The notes under the pieces: generated by a model | Database searches by the model: none | Told to the model about the DNA's origin: nothing | The model's input: only the letters and a program-made list of their open reading frames with translations | Shown here: piece by piece, positions 55,834 to 63,866 of the stretch | Numbering within the stretch: position 1 is the first letter of the stretch | Layout: every line of letters begins with the position of its first letter | Position numbers and translations under genes: made by a program | Assembly (NCBI RefSeq): GCF_016125515.1 | Contig: NZ_WGLO01000006.1 | Span: 1 to 64,000 of the forward strand | Direction: 5' to 3' | Source: Hyphomonas sp. | GTDB taxonomy: Bacteria; Pseudomonadota; Alphaproteobacteria; Caulobacterales; Hyphomonadaceae | Length of the DNA stretch: 64,000 nucleotides

Positions 55834-56138
55834 CGTTTGCTGCGCTCATCGCCCTCCTGGTCGGCATGTGCATGCTGTTGATCCGTGCACTGATCGGCCC
55901 GACGATGTACGACCGCGTGCTCGCGGTGAACTCGTTCGGCACCAAGACCGTGCTCGTCCTCGGCCTGCTCGGCTATGTGATGGGACGTCCGGACTTCCTC
56001 GACATCGCGATCCTCTACACGTTGATCAATTTCGTCTCGACGATCGCGATCCTGAAATTCTTCCGGTACCGCTCTTTCCAGGTGCCGCTGGTGCGCAAGA
56101 CCGATGCGCCTGCGCGCGGAGGTGATCGCAATGGCTGA
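55830..56138 (+). CDS. mnhF: cation/proton antiporter subunit F (MrpF/MbhB)
   Basis: A 102-residue three-helix subunit: FAALIALLVGMCMLLIRALIGPTMYDRVLAVN, TVLVLGLLGYVMG and DIAILYTLINFVSTIAILKFF. Matches MrpF, small structural subunit of the multisubunit antiporter. ATGA overlap with mnhE, eight-base overlap with mnhG. Confidence 0.94.
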   Translation: MTFAALIALLVGMCMLLIRALIGPTMYDRVLAVNSFGTKTVLVLGLLGYVMGRPDFLDIAILYTLINFVSTIAILKFFRYRSFQVPLVRKTDAPARGGDRNG

Positions 56139-56511
56139 TTTCGTCCTGCTCGCCGGCAACACCTGGGAGACCGTGCGCTTTCCGCTCGGCGGCGCCGTGT
56201 GCCTGTTCGGAGCCATCCTCTGTGTGATCGGCACGATCGGCGTCATGCGCTTCCCGGATTTCTATACACGCCTTCACGCGGCCAGCATCACCGACACATC
56301 GGGCGCGTTTCTCGTGCTGGCCGGTATGGCGCTGATGGCACCAAGCTGGCTGGTGCTGGTGAAGCTGTTCTGCATGCTCGGCTTCCTGGTGCTGACCAGC
56401 GCCACCGGTTCGCATGCGCTCGCCAATGCGGCCCACACCGCTGGCCTGCAGCCCAAAATCGGACCGGTCGGGCAGGCGGGCCATCAGGATCACGAGGAGG
56501 GCGACCATTGA
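56131..56511 (+). CDS. mnhG: cation/proton antiporter subunit G (MrpG/MbhC)
   Basis: A 126-residue subunit: three helices with the family motif IGTIGVMRFPDFYTRLHAASITDTSGAFLV. GGAGG at 56118-56122 before ATG 56131. C-terminal tail is polar with His residues (HQDHEEGDH). Overlaps the following TTG start (TTGA). Confidence 0.94.
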   Translation: MADFVLLAGNTWETVRFPLGGAVCLFGAILCVIGTIGVMRFPDFYTRLHAASITDTSGAFLVLAGMALMAPSWLVLVKLFCMLGFLVLTSATGSHALANAAHTAGLQPKIGPVGQAGHQDHEEGDH

Positions 56512-57140
56512 CCGAAGTCATGATCGGCGGCACCGGCACCGCGCTCATCAACATCCTGTTCCTTGCCATCCTGTTCGTGGTGGCGCTGGCGATTGCGCGC
56601 CTGCGCAGCCTGTTTGCCATCGTAATGCTGTCGGGCGTCTACTCGCTCGTCTCGGCGGCCTGGTATATTCTTGTCGATGCGGTCGATGTGGGTTTCACCG
56701 AAGCAGCCGTCGGCGCGGGCATGTCGACCGCCGTGCTGCTTGGCGCAATGCTGCTGACCGCGCGCACCGCCAAGCCGGAGAAGCCGCTGAAGCGCATCGG
56801 CCCGTTCATCGTCTGCCTCGTGACCGGCGTTATGCTGATTTACGGGTCGATTGACCTGCCGGCGCTCGGTGACGCGACCTCGCCGGCGAATGCCGGTGTC
56901 GGTCTCACCTACCTGCAGATCAACTGGTTCGACACGGGCGTGCCCAACGTGGTCACCTCGGTCCTTGCCAGCTATCGCGGCTTCGATACGCTGGGCGAAA
57001 CCGCCGTGGTGTTCACCGCCGGTCTCGCCGTGGCGCTGCTGCTCGGTTTCGGAGAGCGCTCGCTGGCCGAAACGCTGCGCAAACAGCCCAAGGCCGCGCC
57101 CCGGCCTGCAGCCTCCAACACGGATGGAGGCGCAGCATGA
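56508..57140 (+). CDS. MrpA C-terminal-type subunit (DUF4040 + MbhE-like)
   Basis: A 210-residue membrane protein corresponding to the C-terminal part of MrpA, here free-standing. The first half (FAIVMLSGVYSLVSAAWYILVD, VGAGMSTAVLLGAMLL) is DUF4040/MbhD-like. The second half (VVTSVLASYRGFDTLGETAVVFTAGLAVALL) is MbhE-like. Start TTG 56508 with GAGGAGG at 56494-56500; ATG 56520 is an alternative. The N-terminal, antiporter-like part of MrpA must be one of the three large subunits downstream. Confidence 0.85.
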   Translation: MTEVMIGGTGTALINILFLAILFVVALAIARLRSLFAIVMLSGVYSLVSAAWYILVDAVDVGFTEAAVGAGMSTAVLLGAMLLTARTAKPEKPLKRIGPFIVCLVTGVMLIYGSIDLPALGDATSPANAGVGLTYLQINWFDTGVPNVVTSVLASYRGFDTLGETAVVFTAGLAVALLLGFGERSLAETLRKQPKAAPRPAASNTDGGAA

Positions 57141-57589
57141 AGGGCGATCATCACATGATCCTGCGGGTGATCGCCAAGTGCCTGATCCCGCTGATCGTCA
57201 TCTACGCATTCTATGTCCAGTTTCACGGCGAAGTTGGCCCCGGCGGCGCGTTCCAGGCGGGCGTGATTATCGCAGTGGCGCTGATCCTTTACGCGCTGGT
57301 CTTCGGTCTCACCGCCACCATGCGCGCCGTGCCACCCTGGTTCACCCGGTCGCTCGCGGCGGTCGGTGTGATGATCTATGCGGGCGTCGGCTTCTGGGCC
57401 TTGCTCAGCGGCGGCGACTATCTTGAATACCAGGCACTGTTCGGCGAACCGCCGGGCGAGCACCACGGCCAGCATGCAGGCATCATCATCATTGAAATCG
57501 GCGTCCTGTGCGCCGTGTCGGGCGCGATGACGACCATCTTCTATGCGCTCGCCGGGCGCGTCGCCGAAATCCGCGACGAGGACTGGTAG
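57137..57589 (+). CDS. mnhB: cation/proton antiporter subunit B (MrpB/MbhF)
   Basis: A 150-residue four-helix subunit with the family signature QFHGEVGPGGAFQAGVIIA. A loop before the last helix, GEPPGEHHGQHAG (residues about 103-115), is unusually rich in histidine. ATGA overlap with the preceding gene. In Mrp complexes, MrpB helps form the ion path with MrpC and MrpD. Confidence 0.92.
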   Translation: MKGDHHMILRVIAKCLIPLIVIYAFYVQFHGEVGPGGAFQAGVIIAVALILYALVFGLTATMRAVPPWFTRSLAAVGVMIYAGVGFWALLSGGDYLEYQALFGEPPGEHHGQHAGIIIIEIGVLCAVSGAMTTIFYALAGRVAEIRDEDW

Positions 57590-57592
57590 ACC

Positions 57593-58096
57593 ATGTGGAC
57601 CTTCATTCTCGAACATGCCGGCTACTGGGCGATCATCGCGCTGATGATGATCAGCCTCTACATCGCCTTCTCGGCGGAAAACCTGATCAAGCGCCTTGTC
57701 GGCCTGTCGCTCTTCCAGACGACGATCTGTCTGTTCTATGTGACGCTCGGCAAGATCACCGGCGGCACCGCGCCGGTGCTGCTGCCCGCCGACATGCCGA
57801 AGCATGCGGTTGATCACGGCGCCGCAGGCGCGGCCGTCGATGGCCACCTCGTCGCCGGCGGCGGTGAGCGCGTGGCCGATGTCGTTCATGTCTATTCCAA
57901 TCCGCTGCCGCACGTCCTGATGCTGACTGCCATCGTCGTCGGCGTTGCAACGCTTTCGGTCGGCCTCGCGCTGATCGTCCGTATCCGTGAAGCCTACGGT
58001 TCGATCGAGGCGGACGATGTCCGCGCCATCGATATCGAGACCGCGCTGGCCCAGGAAGCGAAGCTCGAGAGCGACCTCAAAGAGGCCACGGCATGA
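57593..58096 (+). CDS. mnhC: cation/proton antiporter subunit C (MrpC/NuoK-like), with loop insertion
   Basis: A 167-residue NuoK-like subunit with three TM helices: WAIIALMMISLYIAFSAENLIKRLVG, QTTICLFYVTLG and VLMLTAIVVGVATLSVGLALIV. Between helices 2 and 3 an insertion of about 35 residues (66-100, PADMPKHAVDHGAAGAAVDG then HLVAGGGERVADVVHVY) carries several His and acidic residues. Typical MrpC loops are short here. It also has a 35-residue acidic C-terminal tail. Confidence 0.9.
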   Translation: MWTFILEHAGYWAIIALMMISLYIAFSAENLIKRLVGLSLFQTTICLFYVTLGKITGGTAPVLLPADMPKHAVDHGAAGAAVDGHLVAGGGERVADVVHVYSNPLPHVLMLTAIVVGVATLSVGLALIVRIREAYGSIEADDVRAIDIETALAQEAKLESDLKEATA

Positions 58097-59628
58097 TTCT
58101 CGAAACCTTGCTCGTCACGGCGCCCGACTGGGCGGTCCGGCACTCGACCGTGCTGATCCCGATCGTGCCGCTGGTCGTGGCACCGGTCCTGGCGATGAGT
58201 CCCAGCGGGCGTCTGGCCTGGCTGGTTTCCATCGCGACCACCGCCGCCTCGCTGTATTTCGCGCTGCTCACGCTGGCCATCGTCCAGTCCACCACGGGCG
58301 GCGTCATCAGCTATCATATCGGCAACTGGGCGCCGCCCATCGGCATCGAGTTCCGCGTCGATTCCCTCAACGCGATGATCCTGCTGATTGTCACGCTGAT
58401 GGGTTTCCTCGCGTCGATCTTCTCCTGGCCGACCATCGTTGCAGAGATTAGCAAGGAAAAGGCCGGCCTGTTCCTGTGCGCTTTCCTGCTGTGCTTTGCG
58501 GGCCTGTGCGGCGTTGCGACCACGGGCGACGCGTTCAACCTGTTCGTCTTCCTCGAGATCAGTTCTCTGTCGACCTATGTCCTCGTCGCCATGGGCGCGG
58601 GCCGTGACCGCCGCGCCCTGCCGGCGGCGTTCGACTACCTGATCATGGGCACGCTTGGGGCTAGCTTTTATGTCGTGGGGGTCGGGTTTCTCTATGCGGC
58701 CACCGGCACGCTCAACATGGCCGACATCGCCGCCCAGCTGCCGGCGCTCGGCGCCAACCGCTCCGTGCAGGTCGGCTTCGCGTTCATTATTGTGGGCCTG
58801 GGCCTGAAGGCTGCCATGTGGCCGCTGCACCAGTGGTTGCCCAACGCTTACGCGTATTCGCCGTCTTTCGTGACGATGTTCCTTGCCGCCACCGCCACCA
58901 AGGTTGCGCTCTACGCGCTGATCCGCTGGATGTTCACGATCTTCCAGCCTGAGTTCGCGTTCGAACAGGCGCTGTTCACCTGGGTGCTTGCGCCGCTCGG
59001 CATGGCCGCGATGGTGATTTGCAGCTTCCAGGCGGTCTTCCAGACTGACATCCGCCGCATGCTAGCTTACTCATCGGTTGCGCAGGTCGGATACATGATC
59101 CTCGGTATCTCGCTCGGCACGGCCGCCGGTGTCTCGGCAGGCCTGCTGCACCTGTTCAACCACGCTCTGATGAAGGGTGCGCTGTTCATGGCGGTCGCGG
59201 GTATCTGTCTCAACGTGCAGGGCACGACGCTGCGCGACTTCGCCGGCCTCGGCCGCTCCGCGCCGTTCACGATGACCGCGTTCGCCATTGCCGGCCTGTC
59301 GCTGATCGGTGTGCCGTTGACGGCCGGTTTCATCTCGAAGCTGCAGCTCGGCTACGCCCTGTTCGAGCAGGGCTGGTGGTGGGCCGTGTTGCTGGTTGTG
59401 TTCTCCAGCTTCCTTGCTGTCTTCTATGTCGGCCGGGTGCTGCAAGCCGTGTTCTTCCAGCCGCCCGCCAATCCCAGCAAGCTGCGCAAGGAGGCGCCGC
59501 TTCTGCTGCTGGTGCCACTGTGGACGCTCGCGCTCGCCAACCTCTATTTCGGCATCGATGCCAGCTTCCCGGCGGGCCTTGCCCGTGACGGGGCGGTCGC
59601 CGCCCTTGGTCTGGAGGCGTTCCAATGA
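58093..59628 (+). CDS. mnhD: antiporter-like subunit D (NuoL/M/N-type) 1
   Basis: A 511-residue proton-conducting subunit, about fourteen helices, homologous to MrpD/NuoN. Key charged residues of the channel are present: Glu155 (FVFLEISSLSTY), Lys239 (GLGLKAAMWPLHQWLPNAY), Lys270 (ATATKVALYAL) and Lys361 (HALMKGALFMA). All point to an intact proton/cation path. ATGA overlaps both sides. Confidence 0.92.
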   Translation: MILETLLVTAPDWAVRHSTVLIPIVPLVVAPVLAMSPSGRLAWLVSIATTAASLYFALLTLAIVQSTTGGVISYHIGNWAPPIGIEFRVDSLNAMILLIVTLMGFLASIFSWPTIVAEISKEKAGLFLCAFLLCFAGLCGVATTGDAFNLFVFLEISSLSTYVLVAMGAGRDRRALPAAFDYLIMGTLGASFYVVGVGFLYAATGTLNMADIAAQLPALGANRSVQVGFAFIIVGLGLKAAMWPLHQWLPNAYAYSPSFVTMFLAATATKVALYALIRWMFTIFQPEFAFEQALFTWVLAPLGMAAMVICSFQAVFQTDIRRMLAYSSVAQVGYMILGISLGTAAGVSAGLLHLFNHALMKGALFMAVAGICLNVQGTTLRDFAGLGRSAPFTMTAFAIAGLSLIGVPLTAGFISKLQLGYALFEQGWWWAVLLVVFSSFLAVFYVGRVLQAVFFQPPANPSKLRKEAPLLLLVPLWTLALANLYFGIDASFPAGLARDGAVAALGLEAFQ

Positions 59629-61130
59629 CGCCTGAAATGTTGATTGCCGCCGCCATCTGCCTGCCGGTGATCATTGCCGCCGGCATCGCGGCTGCCGGCA
59701 AGTTCCCGAACCTGCGCGAAGGCGTCACGCTGATCGGCGCGTTCGCGCTGTTCGCGGTCGTCGTTCAGCTCACGCTGCTGGTCGCCGGCGGTGCGCGCCC
59801 GGAACTCTATATCGGCGAAGCCATCCCAGGCCTCGCCTTCGCGTTCAAGCTGGAGCCGCTCGGCGCCTTGTTCGCCGTGGTCGCCAGCGGCCTGTGGATC
59901 GTCAACTCGTTCTATTCCATCGGCTACATGCGCGGAAACCGCGAGCGCAACCAGACGCGCTTCTACATCTGCTTTGCCCTGGCCCTGTGCGGCGCGATGG
60001 GCGTGGCGATGTCGGGCAACCTGTTCACGCTGTTTGTGTTCTACGAAGTGCTGACGCTGTCGACGTATCCGCTCGTGGCCCACAAGGGCGACGCTGCGGC
60101 CCAGCGCGGTGCACGTATCTACCTGCTGACCCTGCTCGGCACGTCGATCGGCCTGCTGCTGACCGCCATCATGTGGACATGGATGCTCGCTGGCCAGAAC
60201 CTCGACTTCGTCGATGGCGGCCTGCTGGCCAATGCCAACCTGTCGCCGCTGGTCTCCAGCGCGCTGCTGTTGCTGTTCGTGTTCGGCGTCGGTAAGGCCG
60301 CGCTGATGCCGTTCCACTTCTGGCTTCCCAACGCGATGGTCGCGCCGACGCCTGTCTCGGCCTTGCTGCACGCGGTGGCCGTCGTGAAGGCCGGCGTTTT
60401 CGCGGTGATGAAGATCTCGGTTTACATCTTCGGCGACGAGCTGCTGCACGCCACGCCCTCGCGTGAATTCCTGATCGGCGCTGCCTGCTTCACGATTGTG
60501 CTGGCCTCGCTGATCGCGATGACCAAGGACAATCTCAAGGCCCGTCTCGCATACTCCACCATCGCCCAGCTGGCCTATGTCACGCTCGGCGCCATGCTGG
60601 CCGACCATGCCGGTGTCGTGGGCGGCTCGTTGCAGATCGCTGCGCACGCGGTCGGCAAGATGACGCTCTTCATGTGCGCCGGCGCGATCTATGTCGCCAC
60701 CGGCCTCACCAACATCTCGGACATGAAGGGCCTCGGGCGTAAGATGCCGCTGGTCTTCATCGCCTTCTTCATTGCCTCGCTGTCGATCATCGGCATTCCG
60801 CCGCTCGCCGGTGACTGGCCGAAATACGAGCTGATGCAGGGCGCCATCGACGACCAGCATGACTGGGTGGTGATCATCCTCATCCTGTCATCGCTCATCA
60901 ACATTGCCTACCTGCTGCCGATCCCGATCCTGGGGCTGATGCCGCCGCCGGGCACCAAGCCGCTGAAGGAATTCAAGCGTCCGGGCGGCGCACCGGCCCT
61001 GACGGTTGCCGCACCATTGTTCACGGCGGCGCTCTGCTTCGTCCTGTTCTTCATGATCGATCCGGTCAGCGACTTCCTCGAACCGGCCTTTGCGACCATC
61101 GAATACTTCCACGGGGTGGACCTGCCATGA
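59625..61130 (+). CDS. antiporter-like subunit (NuoL/M/N-type) 2
   Basis: A 501-residue proton-conducting subunit of the same superfamily. Channel residues: Glu141 (FVFYEVLTLSTYPLV), Lys224 (GVGKAALMPFHFWLPNAM), Lys255 (VAVVKAGVFAV) and Lys345 (HAVGKMTLFM). It resembles NuoM/MrpD more than NuoL. Overlaps its neighbours by four bases. Confidence 0.9.
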   Translation: MTPEMLIAAAICLPVIIAAGIAAAGKFPNLREGVTLIGAFALFAVVVQLTLLVAGGARPELYIGEAIPGLAFAFKLEPLGALFAVVASGLWIVNSFYSIGYMRGNRERNQTRFYICFALALCGAMGVAMSGNLFTLFVFYEVLTLSTYPLVAHKGDAAAQRGARIYLLTLLGTSIGLLLTAIMWTWMLAGQNLDFVDGGLLANANLSPLVSSALLLLFVFGVGKAALMPFHFWLPNAMVAPTPVSALLHAVAVVKAGVFAVMKISVYIFGDELLHATPSREFLIGAACFTIVLASLIAMTKDNLKARLAYSTIAQLAYVTLGAMLADHAGVVGGSLQIAAHAVGKMTLFMCAGAIYVATGLTNISDMKGLGRKMPLVFIAFFIASLSIIGIPPLAGDWPKYELMQGAIDDQHDWVVIILILSSLINIAYLLPIPILGLMPPPGTKPLKEFKRPGGAPALTVAAPLFTAALCFVLFFMIDPVSDFLEPAFATIEYFHGVDLP

Positions 61131-61564
61131 CCGATGAAACACCAACGGTCCGCGATTCCTCCGGACGCTTCGTCAAGAAGGCGGCGGAAACGGTCAACGC
61201 GATGAGCCGCACCAATGACGAGGGCATCCACCCGATGTCGAAGGTCCTGTTCGGCTGGACCGAAGCCAAGGGCATCGGTGCCACGCTGTTCTGGGTGATG
61301 GCGGTCCTGTCACTGGTCCTCGTGCTGGCGGATCTCGTGATCCACCGCCATGAAGAGATCCATTTCGCGAGCTCCATTGGCTTCTTTGGCCTCTGGGGCT
61401 TTCTTTCCTTCTCGTTCGTCGTGCTGATGGGCTGGCCGCTCGGCCGCCTGCTTCGTCGCGATGAAGATTATTACGGGGAAGCCGGCGGCCCACCCGCCGA
61501 CATTGATCCCGACCTCGACGGCGCGCCTCTGGCTTCCCGCGGCAAGCAGGAGGGAGGCCACTGA
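61127..61564 (+). CDS. uncharacterised antiporter-operon membrane protein
   Basis: A 145-residue protein with two TM helices (about 48-65, LFWVMAVLSLVLVLADLVI; about 80-105, SSIGFFGLWGFLSFSFVVLMG), an N-terminal soluble region (TVRDSSGRFVKKAAETVNAM) and a polar tail rich in Asp/Pro/Gly. Not a standard Mrp subunit. Translationally tied to its neighbours (ATGA before, TGATG after), so probably part of the complex or its assembly. Confidence 0.7.
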   Translation: MTDETPTVRDSSGRFVKKAAETVNAMSRTNDEGIHPMSKVLFGWTEAKGIGATLFWVMAVLSLVLVLADLVIHRHEEIHFASSIGFFGLWGFLSFSFVVLMGWPLGRLLRRDEDYYGEAGGPPADIDPDLDGAPLASRGKQEGGH

Positions 61565-63309
61565 TGCCCGCATTCCTCGCTTCCCTGAACCCGGGCTGGC
61601 TCCTGATCGTCGCCGGCGTGATTGCCCTGTTCGTCAAGGTGCGCGTTGTGCGCCAGGCGATCAGCATCATTGCGCCGATCGTCGGCATCCTGATGCTCGC
61701 CACCGCCCAGCACGGCGTCGACCACATGACCTACGAGACGCTGGGCATCAAGATGTCCTTCTACCGCGTCGACAGCCTGAACTTTCTGTTCGGCCTCGCC
61801 TTCCTGATCGCCGCGCTGCTGAACGCCATCTATGCGCTGCACACGGACAACAAGACCCAGGATGGCATGGCGCTGGCCTATGCCGGCTCGGCCATCGCGG
61901 CGACCTTTGCCGGCGACCTGATGACCCTGTTCATCTTCTGGGAGATCACCGCCATCACGTCGGTGTTCATGGTGCTGCAGGCGGGCACGCGCGCCTCCTA
62001 CTTTGCCTCGATGCGCTATCTCGGCATCCAGATCCTGTCGGGCGTCCTCCTGCTCGATGGCATCGCCTATGTCTGGCACTATCAGGGCGACCTCTCGCTG
62101 AAGGCCTTCACTGACCTGAACCAGCCAGGCGCGCTGATCATCTTCATCGCCTTCGGAATCAAGGCGGCATTTCCGTTCCTGCACAACTGGCTGCAGGATT
62201 CCTATCCGAAGGCCACCGTAACCGGCGCAGTCGTGCTGTCGGCCTTTACCACCAAGCTCGCCGTCTACGCGTTCGCGCGCGTGTTTCCGGGCCAGCACGA
62301 GCTGATCTGGATCGGCGCGGTGATGACCTGCTTCCCGGTCTTCTTTGCCGTCATCGAGAACGACCTGCGCAAGGTTCTGGCCTATTCGACCAACAACCAG
62401 GTCGGCTTCATGATCTGCGCCATCGGCGTTGGGACACCGCTTGCGCTCAACGGCGCCGTCGCGCACGCCTTTGCCGATATCCTGTTCAAGGGCCTGTTGT
62501 TCATGTCGATGGGCGCGGTCCTCTACCGGACCGGCACGACCAAGGCGAACGAGCTCGGAGGTCTCTACCGCTCGATGCCCTGGACCACACTGTTCTGTCT
62601 CGTGGGTGCCATTTCGATCTCGGCGATGCCGCTCTTCTCGGCCTTCGTCACCAAGTCGATGATCCTTTCGGCGGTCGCGTCCACCGGCATGGTCGTGGTC
62701 TGGCTGATGCTGATGTTTGCCTCGGCAGGCGTGCTCGAACACTCGGGTATCAAGATCCCGTACTTCGCCTTCTTCGGCCATGACAGCGGCAAGCGCGTCA
62801 AGGAAGCGCCGTTCAACATGCTCCTTGCGATGGGCATGGCGTCCTTCCTCTGTATCGCCATCGGCCTGCCGGCCTTCATTCCGGGCTTCGGCTATGAATG
62901 GCTCTACAGCCTGCTGCCATATCCGATCGAAGCGGCCAGCTACCAGCCGTTCACGATTGGCCACATCCTGGCGCAGCTGCAGCTGCTGGCGCTCGCCGTG
63001 TTCGCCTTCGTGCTGCTGCAGCGCCTCGGCCTGTACCCGCCCGAAAAGCCCGGCGTCATTCTGGATACGGACTGGCTTTACCGGAAAGCCGGCTATGGAG
63101 CGGCGCGATGGATCGATACGGTCTGGGCCAAGCTCGGCCCGGCGTTGACCTCGCTGTTTCGCAGCCTGTCCGAGCGGGCCTATGACCGTCTGGTTGACAC
63201 GTTCAGCCCGCGCGGCGTGCTTGCCCGCAACGGTGTGGCGGGGGGAATGGCGGTCTGGACCACCGTGATTCTCGCCGTCGTGCTGCTGCTGTCCTATCTG
63301 ACGAGCTGA
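61564..63309 (+). CDS. antiporter-like subunit (NuoL/M/N-type) 3
   Basis: A 581-residue proton-conducting subunit, the longest of the three. Channel residues: Glu127 (LFIFWEITAITSVFM), Lys200 (FGIKAAFPFLHNWLQDSYPKA), Lys231 (FTTKLAVYAFARVF) and Lys309 (DILFKGLLFMSMG). The C-terminal extension (about 500-581) with an amphipathic segment and final TM helix may correspond to the MrpA/NuoL tail, but not the full lateral helix. Last gene of the operon; start overlaps the previous stop (TGATG). Confidence 0.9.
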   Translation: MPAFLASLNPGWLLIVAGVIALFVKVRVVRQAISIIAPIVGILMLATAQHGVDHMTYETLGIKMSFYRVDSLNFLFGLAFLIAALLNAIYALHTDNKTQDGMALAYAGSAIAATFAGDLMTLFIFWEITAITSVFMVLQAGTRASYFASMRYLGIQILSGVLLLDGIAYVWHYQGDLSLKAFTDLNQPGALIIFIAFGIKAAFPFLHNWLQDSYPKATVTGAVVLSAFTTKLAVYAFARVFPGQHELIWIGAVMTCFPVFFAVIENDLRKVLAYSTNNQVGFMICAIGVGTPLALNGAVAHAFADILFKGLLFMSMGAVLYRTGTTKANELGGLYRSMPWTTLFCLVGAISISAMPLFSAFVTKSMILSAVASTGMVVVWLMLMFASAGVLEHSGIKIPYFAFFGHDSGKRVKEAPFNMLLAMGMASFLCIAIGLPAFIPGFGYEWLYSLLPYPIEAASYQPFTIGHILAQLQLLALAVFAFVLLQRLGLYPPEKPGVILDTDWLYRKAGYGAARWIDTVWAKLGPALTSLFRSLSERAYDRLVDTFSPRGVLARNGVAGGMAVWTTVILAVVLLLSYLTS

Positions 63310-63446
63310 AAAATCCTGTGACAACAGGGTGCCAAAATTAAGCCATATTGGGACCCAAAACCGGTTTGCGTGGCCAGCCACGGCCGGCGTGACCGCTCGC
63401 GGTCCTGATCGTCCGTGGTCTGCCCTTGCTGGGGAGGCAAGACAGG
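63310..63446. promoter_or_regulatory. region between the antiporter operon and mucR
   Basis: CCTGT/ACAGG (63315-63328) forms a short stem just after the operon stop, a weak terminator at best. An AT-rich stretch with CCAA..TTGG arms (about 63332-63351) follows, possibly part of the mucR promoter and its autoregulatory site. Confidence 0.35.
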
Positions 63447-63866
63447 ATGCTTGAGCGCGCTATGCCCGCTGATGGCGATATGAATGTGGCGTTTGCGACC
63501 GGGATCGTCTCGGCCTATGTGCGCAACAATACGCTGGATACGTCCGAGCTTCCGGACCTGATCCGCAATGTCCATGCGGCCTTGATGGATCTGTCGCGCG
63601 GCGTCGACACCCCGGCCGAGCCGCCCACGCCGGCCGTGCCTGTAAAACGCTCTATATTCAAAGACTACATCATCTGCCTGGAAGACGGGCTGAAGTTCAA
63701 GTCCCTGAAACGCCACCTGCGCTCGAAATACGGTCTGTCGCCGGAGGAATACCGCCAGAAATGGGGGCTTCCGGCTGATTATCCGATGGTGGCGCCCGGC
63801 TATTCAGAGAAGCGGTCAAAGCTCGCAAAGAAAATGGGCCTGGGCCGCTCCGGCCGGGAAGAATAG
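63447..63866 (+). CDS. mucR: Ros/MucR family transcriptional regulator
   Basis: A 139-residue alphaproteobacterial regulator. The DNA-binding region is IICLEDGLKFKSLKRHLRSKY, followed by GLSPEEYRQKWGLPADYPMVAPGYSEKRS, the typical MucR zinc-finger-like layout with Cys and His but Asp in the place of the second Cys, as in Caulobacter-type MucR. These proteins bind AT-rich promoters and control exopolysaccharide, motility and cell-cycle genes. ATG 63447 has GGGGAGG at 63431-63437. Confidence 0.92.
   Translation: MLERAMPADGDMNVAFATGIVSAYVRNNTLDTSELPDLIRNVHAALMDLSRGVDTPAEPPTPAVPVKRSIFKDYIICLEDGLKFKSLKRHLRSKYGLSPEEYRQKWGLPADYPMVAPGYSEKRSKLAKKMGLGRSGREE

Noticed and set aside
61471-63381. 636-residue open frame opposite the third antiporter subunit
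   Set aside because: Translation is a run of charged residues (Arg, Asp, Gln, His) from antisense of membrane helices; not a protein-like pattern.
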